Assembly (NCBI GenBank): GCA_000715855.1
Contig: KL571274.1
Location: 32,422-39,654 of the forward strand
DNA length: 7,233 nt
Source of the DNA: Actinoplanes liguriensis
GTDB lineage: Bacteria; Actinomycetota; Actinomycetes; Mycobacteriales; Micromonosporaceae
Direction of reading: 5' to 3'
Position 1 is the stretch's first letter, and each line of letters starts with the position of its first letter. Below the pieces are notes generated by a model that saw nothing but the letters and a program-made list of their open reading frames with translations, ran no database searches and had not been told where the DNA came from. This document shows positions 1-6,586 of this stretch, one piece after another. The translations under genes and the position numbers were made by a program.

Positions 1-1
1 G

Positions 2-1156
2 GTGTTCTACTCTCCGAGGCTGGACGCCTGGGTGGTGACCCGGTTCGGCGATGTCGAAGCGGTGCTCAAGGACGCGACGGTCTTCTCTTCGGTCAACAGT
101 CTGCGACCCGTCCGGCAGCTGTACCCGGCGACGCTGAGCGCGCTCGCCGACGGGTTTCCGCAGGTGCAGGATCACGTCACGTCCGACGGCGAGACGCACC
201 GCCGGCTGCGATTGCCCTACACCAGGCACTTGACCGCGCCCGGCCGGGTCAAAGCCCTGGAGCCGGAAGTGCGGGCGCGGGCCGAGGCTCTGGTGGACGG
301 GATGGCCGGGGCGGGGAGCGCTGATCTCGTCACGCGATTCGCCAAGCCGTTGCCGCTGCGGACGGCGGCCGCGATGTTCGGGTTCGCCTCCGACGACGTG
401 CCGACCGCGCGGCACGGCAGTGAGTCGGCGTTCCGGCTGGGCAGCACCGATCTGACCGAGGCCGACGAGGTGGCCGCGGCCCGGGCCTTCGTGGCGTTCC
501 AGCGGCTTGTCGCGCGGTACGCGCACCGGCGTCGCGCGGCCCCGAACGGCGACCTGATCAGCGACGTCACTGCCGCGCTGGCCGACGGTGACGGACCACT
601 GACGGCAGGCCAGGAGGCGGAGCTGGTCGCCACGATCAGCAACACTTTCGGCGCGGCGCACATCACCACCGCGGACCTGATCGGCAGCGCCGTGAGACTG
701 CTGCTCGCCCGCCCGGAGCAGTGGGAGCTGCTCTGCCGCCGGCCGGAGCTGATCGCCGGGGCGGTCGAGGAGGCGCTGCGATTCGAGGCGCCGATTCCCA
801 CCATGTTCCGCCGGGCCACCCGCGCCGCCGTGATCGGCGGCGTGCCGATCCCGCAGGGGGCGGAGGTGCTGGTGGTGTTCGCCTCCGCGAACCGGGACGA
901 GAAACGCTACCCGGACGCCGAGCGCTTCGACGTGACCCGCAGGCCGGCACGGCACTTCGCGTTCGGGGCAGGAGTGCACACCTGCGTGGGCGCGGCGCCG
1001 GCCCGGGCCCAGGCGCGCGTGGCGTTGCGGGTGCTCACCGAGCGATTGCCGGGACTGAGCCTGGCGCCGGACGCGGCGGTGCCGGTCCGCCGCTCGATCA
1101 GCGTGCGTGGGCCCCTCCGGCTCGGCGTGACCTGGGCAACTCATCGGAATCCATAG
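2..1156 (+). CDS. Cytochrome P450, N-terminally truncated by the window edge
   Basis: Bacterial soluble-type P450: a heme-thiolate monooxygenase that would need a separate ferredoxin/reductase, neither of which is visible here. The readable part is 384 residues. Full bacterial P450s are about 400, so the first few tens of residues are off the left edge, and the GTG at position 2 is probably an internal Val rather than the start. Visible motifs, numbered from the first residue: C-helix HRRLR at 66-70; I-helix GAAHITT at 217-223; ExxR as E257-A-L-R260; heme loop FAFGAGVHTCVG at 319-330 with Cys328 as the presumed proximal heme ligand. The C-terminus is complete and ends in TAG. Oddity: the I-helix normally has an acidic residue before the conserved Thr (AGxE/D-T), but here that position is Ile221. 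Substrate and CYP family cannot be assigned from the sequence. It lies 36 nt upstream of a BMP-type importer on the same strand. Family assignment is certain; function is unknown. Confidence 0.96.
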   Translation: MFYSPRLDAWVVTRFGDVEAVLKDATVFSSVNSLRPVRQLYPATLSALADGFPQVQDHVTSDGETHRRLRLPYTRHLTAPGRVKALEPEVRARAEALVDGMAGAGSADLVTRFAKPLPLRTAAAMFGFASDDVPTARHGSESAFRLGSTDLTEADEVAAARAFVAFQRLVARYAHRRRAAPNGDLISDVTAALADGDGPLTAGQEAELVATISNTFGAAHITTADLIGSAVRLLLARPEQWELLCRRPELIAGAVEEALRFEAPIPTMFRRATRAAVIGGVPIPQGAEVLVVFASANRDEKRYPDAERFDVTRRPARHFAFGAGVHTCVGAAPARAQARVALRVLTERLPGLSLAPDAAVPVRRSISVRGPLRLGVTWATHRNP

Positions 1157-1192
1157 TGGACTAAATCGACGCCTTTAAGTTTAACTGGGGTC
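1157..1192 (+). promoter_or_regulatory. AT-rich gap before the importer genes, possible promoter/operator
   Basis: This 36-nt gap is much richer in A/T than its surroundings. It contains AGTT-T-AACT (1178-1186), a 4+4 bp inverted repeat with one central base. It also holds a hexamer of the actinobacterial TANNNT -10 type, TAAGTT at 1176-1181, which would put the transcript start only a few bases before the GTG at 1193. A TTGACA-like TGGACT lies at 1157-1162, but it is only 13 nt from TAAGTT, too close for a standard sigma-70 pair. No good Shine-Dalgarno precedes the GTG, only a GGGG at 1187-1190. A near-leaderless transcript is therefore possible. Equally, the importer may simply be transcribed with the P450. 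Confidence 0.3.
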
Positions 1193-2269
1193 GTGAGGAG
1201 AGCCCTGGCAGTGATCACCGCGGCCGTCACGATCGCCGCGCTCGCCGCGTGCGTCAGCAACGACGAGACCGCCACCCCAGCGCCCACCGCGTCATCGGGC
1301 GCCGGCACCGGCACCCTGCTGCCCGGTGAACCGGACGTCAACGGTGACGGCAAAGTGATCATCGGGGTGCTCAGCCCCGGCGACATCAACGACAACGGCT
1401 ACTACGAGAGCTTCGTGGTCAAGGCCGAGGCGTTCGCCCAGCAACAGGGCTGGACGATCATCAAGCGCGGCAGCGTGCCGGTCGCCGAGGCGCTCACCGC
1501 CGCCCGGGCCCTCTGCCAGCAGAAGGCCGACCTGGTCGCCATCGGCGCCAGCGAGCTGAAGGATGCCATTCCGGCGTCCGAGGAAGCCGTCTGCGCGAAG
1601 ACCGCCTGGTATGTGCCGTCCTCCGCCAACGTCCCGCAGACCCCGAGGATCATGCTGTCCAGCGACGACCCGAATCAGTCGATGCTGGTCGCCGGATACG
1701 CCGCCGGCCTGCTCATGCAGGCACGCAACACCACGAAGGCCGGCTTCGTCACCGGTCCGGAGGCCGACTTCACCAAGATCGCCTCGACGGCGTTCCTGGC
1801 CGGTATCCGCGAGCTCGTCCCGGCCGCCACGCTGGTCACCACCTACACCGGCGACTTCGACGACTCCGGCAAGGCCCGCGAGGCGACGCAGGCGCAGCTC
1901 AGCCAAGGGGTCGGGGCGATCTACCCGTACCTGGGAGGCGCGACCGACGCGGCGACCGCGCTGGCCAACTCCGCCAAGGCGGTCACGCTGACGCCCGGAA
2001 CCGATCGGTGCGCCTCCACCAGCCCCGCCTTCGACGTCTCGGTGCTGTTCGATCCCGGTGACTACTTCGCCGCGGCGCTGCAGCTGTACGCCGCCGGTCA
2101 GCTGAAGATGGGCATCACCAAGACCTGGCAGCTGGGAGTCGACCCCTATCCGACGGTGAAGCTGTGCAAGGGCACCCCGGAACAGAACGGCAAACTGGCG
2201 GCCTTCATCGCCGGCATCGGCAGCGGCAAGATCGACCCGGCGGCCGAGGTGCGCAAGCTTGGCTCCTGA
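1193..2269 (+). CDS. BMP-family (PnrA/Med-like) ABC transporter substrate-binding lipoprotein
   Basis: Extracytoplasmic solute-binding protein of the basic membrane protein (BMP) family, whose characterised members bind nucleosides for import. It has 358 residues. Residues 1-20 form a lipoprotein signal: basic MRR, a hydrophobic stretch, then lipobox L17-A-A-C20, with Cys20 the predicted lipidated residue. Residues 21-48 are a Ser/Thr/Ala/Pro/Gly-rich tether. The BMP fold follows: strand KVIIGVLSPG (54-63), INDNGYYESF (65-74), KADLVAIGAS (111-120), a hinge-like region near KAGFVTGPE (182-190), and TYTGDFDDSGKAREA (217-231), which matches the family's D-x-x-K-x-x-E segment. The GTG at 1193 is preferred because it supplies the Arg-Arg n-region; an in-frame GTG at 1211, better placed after GAGGAG (1195-1200), would remove it. 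The ligand-site region INDNGYYES differs from the DxSFNxxxxEG seen in nucleoside-binding members, so ligand identity is open. Its last 11 nt overlap the ATPase gene. Family confidence is high, substrate confidence low. Confidence 0.92.
   Translation: MRRALAVITAAVTIAALAACVSNDETATPAPTASSGAGTGTLLPGEPDVNGDGKVIIGVLSPGDINDNGYYESFVVKAEAFAQQQGWTIIKRGSVPVAEALTAARALCQQKADLVAIGASELKDAIPASEEAVCAKTAWYVPSSANVPQTPRIMLSSDDPNQSMLVAGYAAGLLMQARNTTKAGFVTGPEADFTKIASTAFLAGIRELVPAATLVTTYTGDFDDSGKAREATQAQLSQGVGAIYPYLGGATDAATALANSAKAVTLTPGTDRCASTSPAFDVSVLFDPGDYFAAALQLYAAGQLKMGITKTWQLGVDPYPTVKLCKGTPEQNGKLAAFIAGIGSGKIDPAAEVRKLGS
2246..2250 (+). promoter_or_regulatory. Shine-Dalgarno that fixes a TTG start for the ATPase
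   Basis: GAGGT lies inside the end of the lipoprotein gene, 8 nt before the TTG at 2259. There is no ATG or GTG nearby that would give a sensible N-terminus, and the TTG start yields MAPEPALRLRGITKRYG, which has the expected short lead before the first ABC strand. Confidence 0.7.
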
Positions 2270-3724
2270 ACCCGCTCTGCGCCTGCGGGGGATCACCAAG
2301 AGGTACGGCACGGTGGTGGCCTGCGACGGCGTCGACCTGACCCTCGAGCGCGGCGAGATCCACGGCCTGCTCGGCGAGAACGGCGCCGGCAAGTCGACCC
2401 TGATGCGCATCCTGCTCGGGCTCGAGACGCAGGACTCCGGCGCCATCGACCGGGACGGCCGTACCGTCACGATCGCCGGACCGAGACAGGCGGCGGCGCT
2501 CGGCATCAGCATGGTGCATCAGCACTTCAGCCTCGTCGACCCGCTGACGGTGTGGGAGAACGTCGAACTCGGCCGATCCGGGCCGGTCCGGCGCGCGGCG
2601 GCGCGGGCCGGGGTCCTCGCCGCCGCGGAGCGCTACGGGCTCGCGATCGATCCGGACGCTCGCGTCGGCACGCTGTCGGCAGGTCAACGGCAACGCGTGG
2701 AGCTGCTCAAATGCCTGCGACGCGATCCGGCCGTACTGATCCTGGACGAACCCACCTCGGTGCTGACCCAGGCCGAGTCGGCCGAGTTGTTCACCGTGCT
2801 GCGCCGGGTCGTCGCGGCCGAGCATCGCGCCGTCGTCCTGATCAGCCACAAGCTCGCCGAGATCACCACAGTGACCGACCGGGTGACCGTCATGCGCGCC
2901 GGCCGGGTCGTCCTGCGCCGGGACACGGCCGCCACGACCGAGGCCGAACTGGCCCGGGAGATGGTGGGCCGCGAGGTGACGCTCGGTGCGGCGGTCGGTG
3001 TGCTTCCGCGGGCCGGCGCCGGGGCGGCCCCGGCGGCATCGGCGGAGGCAGCGCTGCGGCTGCGCGGGCTGACCGCGCGGCCCGGCCTGGACGACCTGAA
3101 CCTCACCGTCCGTGCGGGGGAGATCGTCGGGCTCTACGGCGCCGAGGGCAACGGCCAGAAGTCACTCGGCGACATCCTCAGCGGATTGACCGTCCCGGAC
3201 GCCGGCACGGTGGAGGTGGCCGGTGCCCCGGTCGACCTGCGCCGAGCCGGCGCGCTGTCCGCCGCGGGCCTCGGCATCGTGCCCGAGGACCGGCACCACG
3301 CCGGCGTCGTGCTCGACCTGAGCGTCGCGCAGAACCTCGTCATGACCCGGCTCGGCGACGTCAGCGGCCGCGTCTTCGTCGACCGGCGGCGTCTGCGCCG
3401 GCGGGCGCGAGCGCTGGCCGACGAGTACGGCATCACCGCCGCCTCGCTGGACACGCCGCTGCGCCACCTCTCCGGCCTCGGGTGCTGGTCGCCGCCCAGC
3501 CCTCCCGCGGCCTCGACGTGGGCGCCGTCGAGGACCTGTACGCACGCCTGCGCCGCTGCGCGGACGACGGCATGGCCGTGTTGTTGATCTCCACGGAGCT
3601 GGCGGAGATCCTGGCGCTCAGCACCCGGATAGCCACCATCCTGCGCGGCCGGATCGTGGGGGAGCTGCCCGCGGCGCAGGCCGACGCGGAACAGCTCGGC
3701 TCGCTGACCGGGGGCGCGACATGA
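2259..3724 (+). pseudogene. Double-NBD ABC importer ATPase (NupO/YufO-like), frameshifted by a deletion in NBD2
   Basis: Energy-coupling ATPase of the importer, with two nucleotide-binding domains in one chain. NBD1 is complete: Walker A GENGAGKST (39-47), Q-loop Gln88, signature LSAGQRQRVE (139-148), Walker B VLILDEP (159-165) with Glu164, and H-loop His197. NBD2 has a degenerate Walker A, GAEGNGQKSL (294-303), and the family-typical VPEDRHHAGVVLDLSVAQNL (341-360). It then reaches LRHLSG at 401-406 and loses frame at 3476. From there this frame gives about 36 nonsense residues and stops at 3587. The genuine C-terminus resumes in another frame at about 3473-3482 as RPRVLVAAQPSRGLDVGA and runs to TGA at 3722-3724. 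Relatives have roughly 14 residues (GNQQK... region) between LSG and RPRVL. A loss of about 43 nt explains both the gap and the shift; restoring it gives about 502 residues, the usual family length. It starts at TTG, overlapping the lipoprotein by 11 nt, and overlaps the next permease by ATGA. It may be a natural pseudogene or an assembly error. Confidence 0.88.
3471..3481 (+). other. Inferred deletion junction in the ATPase gene
   Basis: Up to GGC at 3474-3476 the upstream frame reads ...L-S-G. From CGG at 3473-3475 the downstream frame reads R-P-R-V-L. The four bases CGGC (3473-3476) fit both sides, as expected where two CGGC copies recombined or were collapsed. Frame arithmetic requires a missing length of 3n+1, and family spacing suggests 43 nt. 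The deletion removes the ABC signature of the second domain, so this is not a simple one-base error. Confidence 0.75.
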
Positions 3725-4761
3725 CCCGTACCGGTCTGTGGCCGTCCGTCGCGATCATCGCCGCCGCCGTGATCCTGCCCAGCCTGCTCATCGCCGTCAC
3801 CGGCGGATCTCCCGTCGCCGCGCTGCAGGCGCTGGTTCAGGGCGGCCTCGGCGATGCGACGGCCGTCAGCCAGACCCTGCTCTATGCAGCGCCGTTGCTG
3901 CTCGTTGCCGTCGGCGCCTGTTGCAGCGCACGATCCGGCGCGTTCAACATCGGTCAGGAGGGCCAGGTGCTCATCGGGGCGCTCGCCGGCGCTGCCGCCG
4001 GACTGCGCCTGGCCGTGCCGGGCCCGGCCCTGCTGCTCGTCGTCCTGCTCGCCGCGGCGCTGGCGGCGGGGGTCTGGGCGTGGCTCAGCGCCCTCATGAA
4101 CCGGCTTCGCGGGGTTGACATCGCGGTGAGCACGCTGCTGATGACGTTCCTCGCGCAGCAGCTGGTCGCATTTGCGGTCACCACGCCATGGCTGCTGCAG
4201 GAGTCGAGGCTGGGCGATGCGGCCGCGCTGCCGCAGTCGAACAAACTGCCCGCACGTACGCTGCTCGCCTCCCTCGGCGACAGCCCCGGGCTGCAGCTGA
4301 ACCTCGGGCTCGCGGTGAGCCTCGGCATCGCGCTGCTGGTGGCGGTGGCGCTGGACCGGACCAGGTGGGGATTCCGCCTGACGATGGCGGGGCTCAATCC
4401 GGCGGCCGCGCGGCACGCCGGCGTACCCGTCGCGGCCGTCAGCGGCCTCGCCCTGGCGGTCTCCGGGGCGCTCGCCGGCATGGCCGGCGCCGTGCTGCTG
4501 GCCAGTCCGCTGAGCACCAACCGGCTGCAGCCCGACATCTCGATCAACATCGGATGGGACGGCCTGCTGGTCGCGCTCATCGCCCGCAACCGGCCGCTAC
4601 TCACCATCCCGGTCGCCGTGCTGTTCGCGACGCTGCGCGCCGGTGGCAGCTTCCTGGCCGCGACCGGGGTGCCGTCGTACCTGGTCGACGTGGTGAAGGC
4701 GCTGCTCACGCTGGCGTTCGTCGCGCCCGCTGTCATGCGCCGCCGGACGGTGGCCGCATGA
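3721..4761 (+). CDS. ABC transporter permease, BPD_transp_2 family (NupP/YufP-like)
   Basis: First of two inner-membrane channel subunits of the BMP-type importer, 346 residues, in the normal range for the larger permease. Hydrophobic segments at about 8-28, 51-69, 81-97, 102-124, 133-156, 191-211, 234-262, 279-307 and 318-340 indicate eight to ten membrane spans. The loop FNIGQEGQVLIGAL (75-88) matches the family's highly conserved NIG-x-EGQ. The cytoplasmic stretch MAGLNPAAARHAGV (222-235) corresponds to the G-x-NP-x-AA-x-x-AGI coupling loop that docks on the ATPase. The ATG at 3721 overlaps the ATPase stop as ATGA, indicating translational coupling. If the ATPase lesion is real, ribosomes would stop at 3587, about 134 nt short of this start, which could lower expression. 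No internal lesion is seen. Substrate specificity rests with the binding protein and is not readable here. Confidence 0.94.
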   Translation: MTRTGLWPSVAIIAAAVILPSLLIAVTGGSPVAALQALVQGGLGDATAVSQTLLYAAPLLLVAVGACCSARSGAFNIGQEGQVLIGALAGAAAGLRLAVPGPALLLVVLLAAALAAGVWAWLSALMNRLRGVDIAVSTLLMTFLAQQLVAFAVTTPWLLQESRLGDAAALPQSNKLPARTLLASLGDSPGLQLNLGLAVSLGIALLVAVALDRTRWGFRLTMAGLNPAAARHAGVPVAAVSGLALAVSGALAGMAGAVLLASPLSTNRLQPDISINIGWDGLLVALIARNRPLLTIPVAVLFATLRAGGSFLAATGVPSYLVDVVKALLTLAFVAPAVMRRRTVAA

Positions 4762-5672
4762 GTGCCGTCGCCGTGGACCTGGAGACCATCCTGTCCAGCG
4801 GGATCCGGCTGGCCGCGCCGCTCGCCTTCGCGGCCTGCGGGGAGTACATCGCCGAACGCGCCGGCACGCTGAACGTCTCCGTCGAGGCGATGATGCTCAG
4901 CGCGGCCTTCGGCTCGATCGCCGTCGCCGATCTCACCGGCAGCGCCACCGCGGGCCTGCTCGCCGGCGTGCTGCTCGGCGTGCTCGTGGGCGCGGCGCAC
5001 GGCGCCCTCTCGCACCGGTGGCAGGTCAACACCTTCGTCGTGGGCCTCGTGCTCAACGCGCTCGTGCTCGGGCTGACCAGTTACCTGATCACCGTCGGCG
5101 ATCCCGGCCGGCATCAAGTCGCACAGCTCAGCGTGCCGGGACTGCGCGACCTGCCGGTGCTGGGCGCCCCGCTGTTCGTCGAACGCTGGCCGGTCTACCT
5201 GCTCATCGCGCTGGTGCCGCTGGCCTGGTGGCTGGTGGAGCGCAGCCGCTGGGGGCTGGAACTGCGCGCCGTGGGCGAGAACCCCGAAGCAGCGGACATG
5301 ACCGGGATCCGGGTCAACCTCCGGCGCCGGCAGGCGCTGCTGTGGTGCGGCGCCCTCGCCGGACTCGGCGGCGCCCACCTTGCGGTCGGTGAGGTCGGCT
5401 CCTTCAACCAGAACATGACCGCGGGCCGCGGCTACCTGGTCATCGCCGCGGTCATCTTCGGCGGATGGCGCCTCGGGCGCACCCTCGCCGGCTGTGCGCT
5501 GTTCGGCCTCGCCGACGCGCTGCGCCTGGCCCTGCCCGCGCTCGGGCACACCGTCAATTCACAACTGCTCATCTCGGCGCCGTACCTGCTCGCCCTCCTC
5601 GCCATGCTGATGTTCACCACTCGACAGCGGCGGCCCGGAGCTCTGGCCCAGCCCTTCGGACGTGCTCCCTGA
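4758..5672 (+). CDS. ABC transporter permease, BPD_transp_2 family (NupQ/YufQ-like)
   Basis: Second channel subunit, 304 residues, the usual size of the smaller permease in these systems. The reading frame is open much further upstream, but that stretch lies inside the first permease gene. The ATG at 4758, forming ATGA with the preceding stop, gives the proper start MSAVAVDLETILSSGIRLAAPL. Membrane-type segments lie at about 11-29, 42-59, 63-83, 92-113, 146-161, 193-212, 225-238, 241-258 and 269-287. Family landmarks are ERAGTLNVSVEAMML (33-47, the N-terminal ERxGxxNxxxEGMM motif), the ATPase-coupling loop VGENPEAADMTGI (172-184), and NMTAGRGYLVIAAVIFGGW (219-237). The usual Gly pair in NIGxEGMM is replaced by Ser41 and Ala44, a mild departure seen also in sugar/nucleoside-like relatives as far as I recall. 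It is the last gene of the cluster; a hairpin follows 171 nt downstream. Confidence 0.94.
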   Translation: MSAVAVDLETILSSGIRLAAPLAFAACGEYIAERAGTLNVSVEAMMLSAAFGSIAVADLTGSATAGLLAGVLLGVLVGAAHGALSHRWQVNTFVVGLVLNALVLGLTSYLITVGDPGRHQVAQLSVPGLRDLPVLGAPLFVERWPVYLLIALVPLAWWLVERSRWGLELRAVGENPEAADMTGIRVNLRRRQALLWCGALAGLGGAHLAVGEVGSFNQNMTAGRGYLVIAAVIFGGWRLGRTLAGCALFGLADALRLALPALGHTVNSQLLISAPYLLALLAMLMFTTRQRRPGALAQPFGRAP

Positions 5673-6008
5673 CTGATACAGGGACGACCTGCCGGACCGA
5701 CATCCTGACTCCCCGGGCCGGTCACGAGACGACGACCGAGGCTGTCGGCAACAGCATCTCGACCCTGCTCCGGTAGCAGAGCCGCAGACGAACCGCGCCG
5801 CCGTCGAGCAGATCCTGCCCCTGAGCGTGCCGGCCCGGCTGGCGCTCATCGTGGTTGTCCGGTCGCGATAACCACGATGAGCACGAGCCCGGAAAGCCGC
5901 CGCCGCAGCACGAGGTAGCCGCGCAGGTCACTCTCGCCGGCCGGCTGGGTGGTTCGCTGTGCGCGTGCACCGGGGGTTTGCGCAGAGTGATGGCGGAGAA
6001 TCGGGCGC
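5673..6008 (+). other. 336-nt intergenic region without a convincing gene
   Basis: No open frame here, on either strand, has a start with a ribosome site and a protein-like sequence; the small open frames look like GC-driven shadows. Structures seen: two small stem-loops, GCTGT/ACAGC (5741-5755) and CTGCT/AGCAG (5765-5779), each a 5-bp stem with a 5-nt loop, and the much stronger hairpin at 5844-5882. The GC palindrome GCCGGCCGGC lies near 5937-5946. The last ~120 nt must contain the leader and probably the promoter of the LOR gene, but I cannot pick a clear -35/-10 pair. Confidence 0.6.
5844..5882 (+). terminator. Strong hairpin, probable terminator of the importer operon
   Basis: GCTCATCGTGGTT (5844-5856) pairs perfectly with AACCACGATGAGC (5870-5882). 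The stem continues inward with a G·U pair (5857/5869), T-A (5858/5868) and C-G (5859/5867), giving 16 bp around the 7-nt loop CGGTCGC (5860-5866). There is no T-run after it, but many actinobacterial terminators lack one. It sits between the last transporter gene and the LOR gene, both on the + strand, so termination of the first transcript is the simplest role. A regulator site or an attenuator for the downstream gene are alternatives. Confidence 0.7.
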
Positions 6009-6524
6009 ATGTATCTGATCAGGGAGCGATTCTTCGCCATCGGTGACGACTTCGACGTGCTCGACGAGGACGGGAACAAGGTCTACCGGGTTGACGGCAA
6101 GGCCTTCAGCCTGCGCGACAAGCTGGTCATCGAGGACCCGAACGGGGACGAGGTGGCGACCGTGCACCGCCACCTGATCGCGCTCCGGCCGACGTACGAG
6201 GTGCGGATCGGTGGTGAAGAGGCCGCCGAGGTCAAGAAGAACCTGTTCACCCCGTTCCGGGACAAGTTCACCATCGACGTGCCCGGGCACGACGACCTGA
6301 CGATGAAGGGCGACCTGCTCGACCACGAGTATGTGATCGAGCTGGACGGTGACGAGGTCGCGGCCGTCTCCAAGCGCTGGCTGACCGTGCGGGACACCTA
6401 CGCCGTACAGATCAAATCCGGGGTTGACCCGCTTTTGATCATTTGCAGCGTGCTCGCGCTGGACCTGGCGATGGAGCGCGAGGCCGAGAAGAACGACAAG
6501 AAGCAGCGCGAGGACGAGGACTGA
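6009..6524 (+). CDS. LURP-one-related (LOR) family protein, Tubby-C2-like fold
   Basis: Small cytoplasmic protein of the LOR/DUF567 family (plant LURP1 relatives, bacterial YxjI type), 171 residues. The family adopts a 12-stranded beta barrel around a central helix, related to Tubby and phospholipid scramblase domains. The bacterial role is not established. The start MYLIRERFFAIGDDFDVLDEDGNKVYRVDGKAF (1-33) is the typical family opening. It is followed by repeated strand pairs such as LVIEDPNGDEVATVHR (39-54) and FTIDVPGHDDLTMKGDLLDHEYVIELDGDEVAAVSKRWLTVRDTYAVQI (87-135). The hydrophobic segment DPLLIICSVLALDLAM (139-154) fits the central helix that closes the barrel. The tail EREAEKNDKKQREDED is highly charged. 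ATG 6009 is supported by family alignment and by GGAG at 5995-5998, 10 nt upstream. There is no signal peptide. It is probably transcribed separately from the importer because of the hairpin upstream. Confidence 0.93.
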   Translation: MYLIRERFFAIGDDFDVLDEDGNKVYRVDGKAFSLRDKLVIEDPNGDEVATVHRHLIALRPTYEVRIGGEEAAEVKKNLFTPFRDKFTIDVPGHDDLTMKGDLLDHEYVIELDGDEVAAVSKRWLTVRDTYAVQIKSGVDPLLIICSVLALDLAMEREAEKNDKKQREDED

Positions 6525-6586
6525 CGCGCGGCCTCGAATTCTGCAACATCGCCGTCCGCCGGTCGATGGGGTGGCATCGAGTTACC

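Noticed and set aside
1193..1252. Twin-arginine (Tat) signal on the lipoprotein
   Set aside because: Arg-Arg occurs at residues 2-3 but the rest of the S-R-R-x-F-L-K pattern is absent. A Sec-type lipoprotein signal with lipobox LAAC fits better.
1292..2512. 406-residue open frame on the - strand opposite the lipoprotein and ATPase
   Set aside because: It is antisense to two genes with clear family motifs. Its sequence is Arg/Gly/Ala-rich with no recognisable domain, typical of GC-rich shadow frames.
3473..3490. Programmed ribosomal frameshift in the ATPase
   Set aside because: A shift alone would still leave about 14 conserved residues missing, including the ABC signature, and there is no slippery run. 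A deletion explains the data better.
4188..4757. N-terminal extension of the second permease frame
   Set aside because: This open stretch lies inside the first permease gene in another frame and reads as Arg/Ala/Gly-rich shadow. ATG 4758 gives the family-typical N-terminus.
3954..5549. 531-residue open frame on the - strand opposite both permeases
   Set aside because: The + strand encodes unmistakable membrane permeases. The antisense product is low-complexity and lacks any plausible start context.
5465..5776. Small + strand open frame spanning the permease end and the gap
   Set aside because: Most of it lies within the permease gene in another frame, there is no ribosome site, and the product is not protein-like.
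5741..5779. Two adjacent small stem-loops as possible regulatory RNA
   Set aside because: Each has only a 5-bp stem, which is expected by chance in GC-rich DNA; noted only as part of the gap description.
5855..6046. 63-residue + strand open frame starting inside the hairpin
   Set aside because: It starts within the stem, overlaps the LOR gene out of frame, and has no Shine-Dalgarno or family resemblance.
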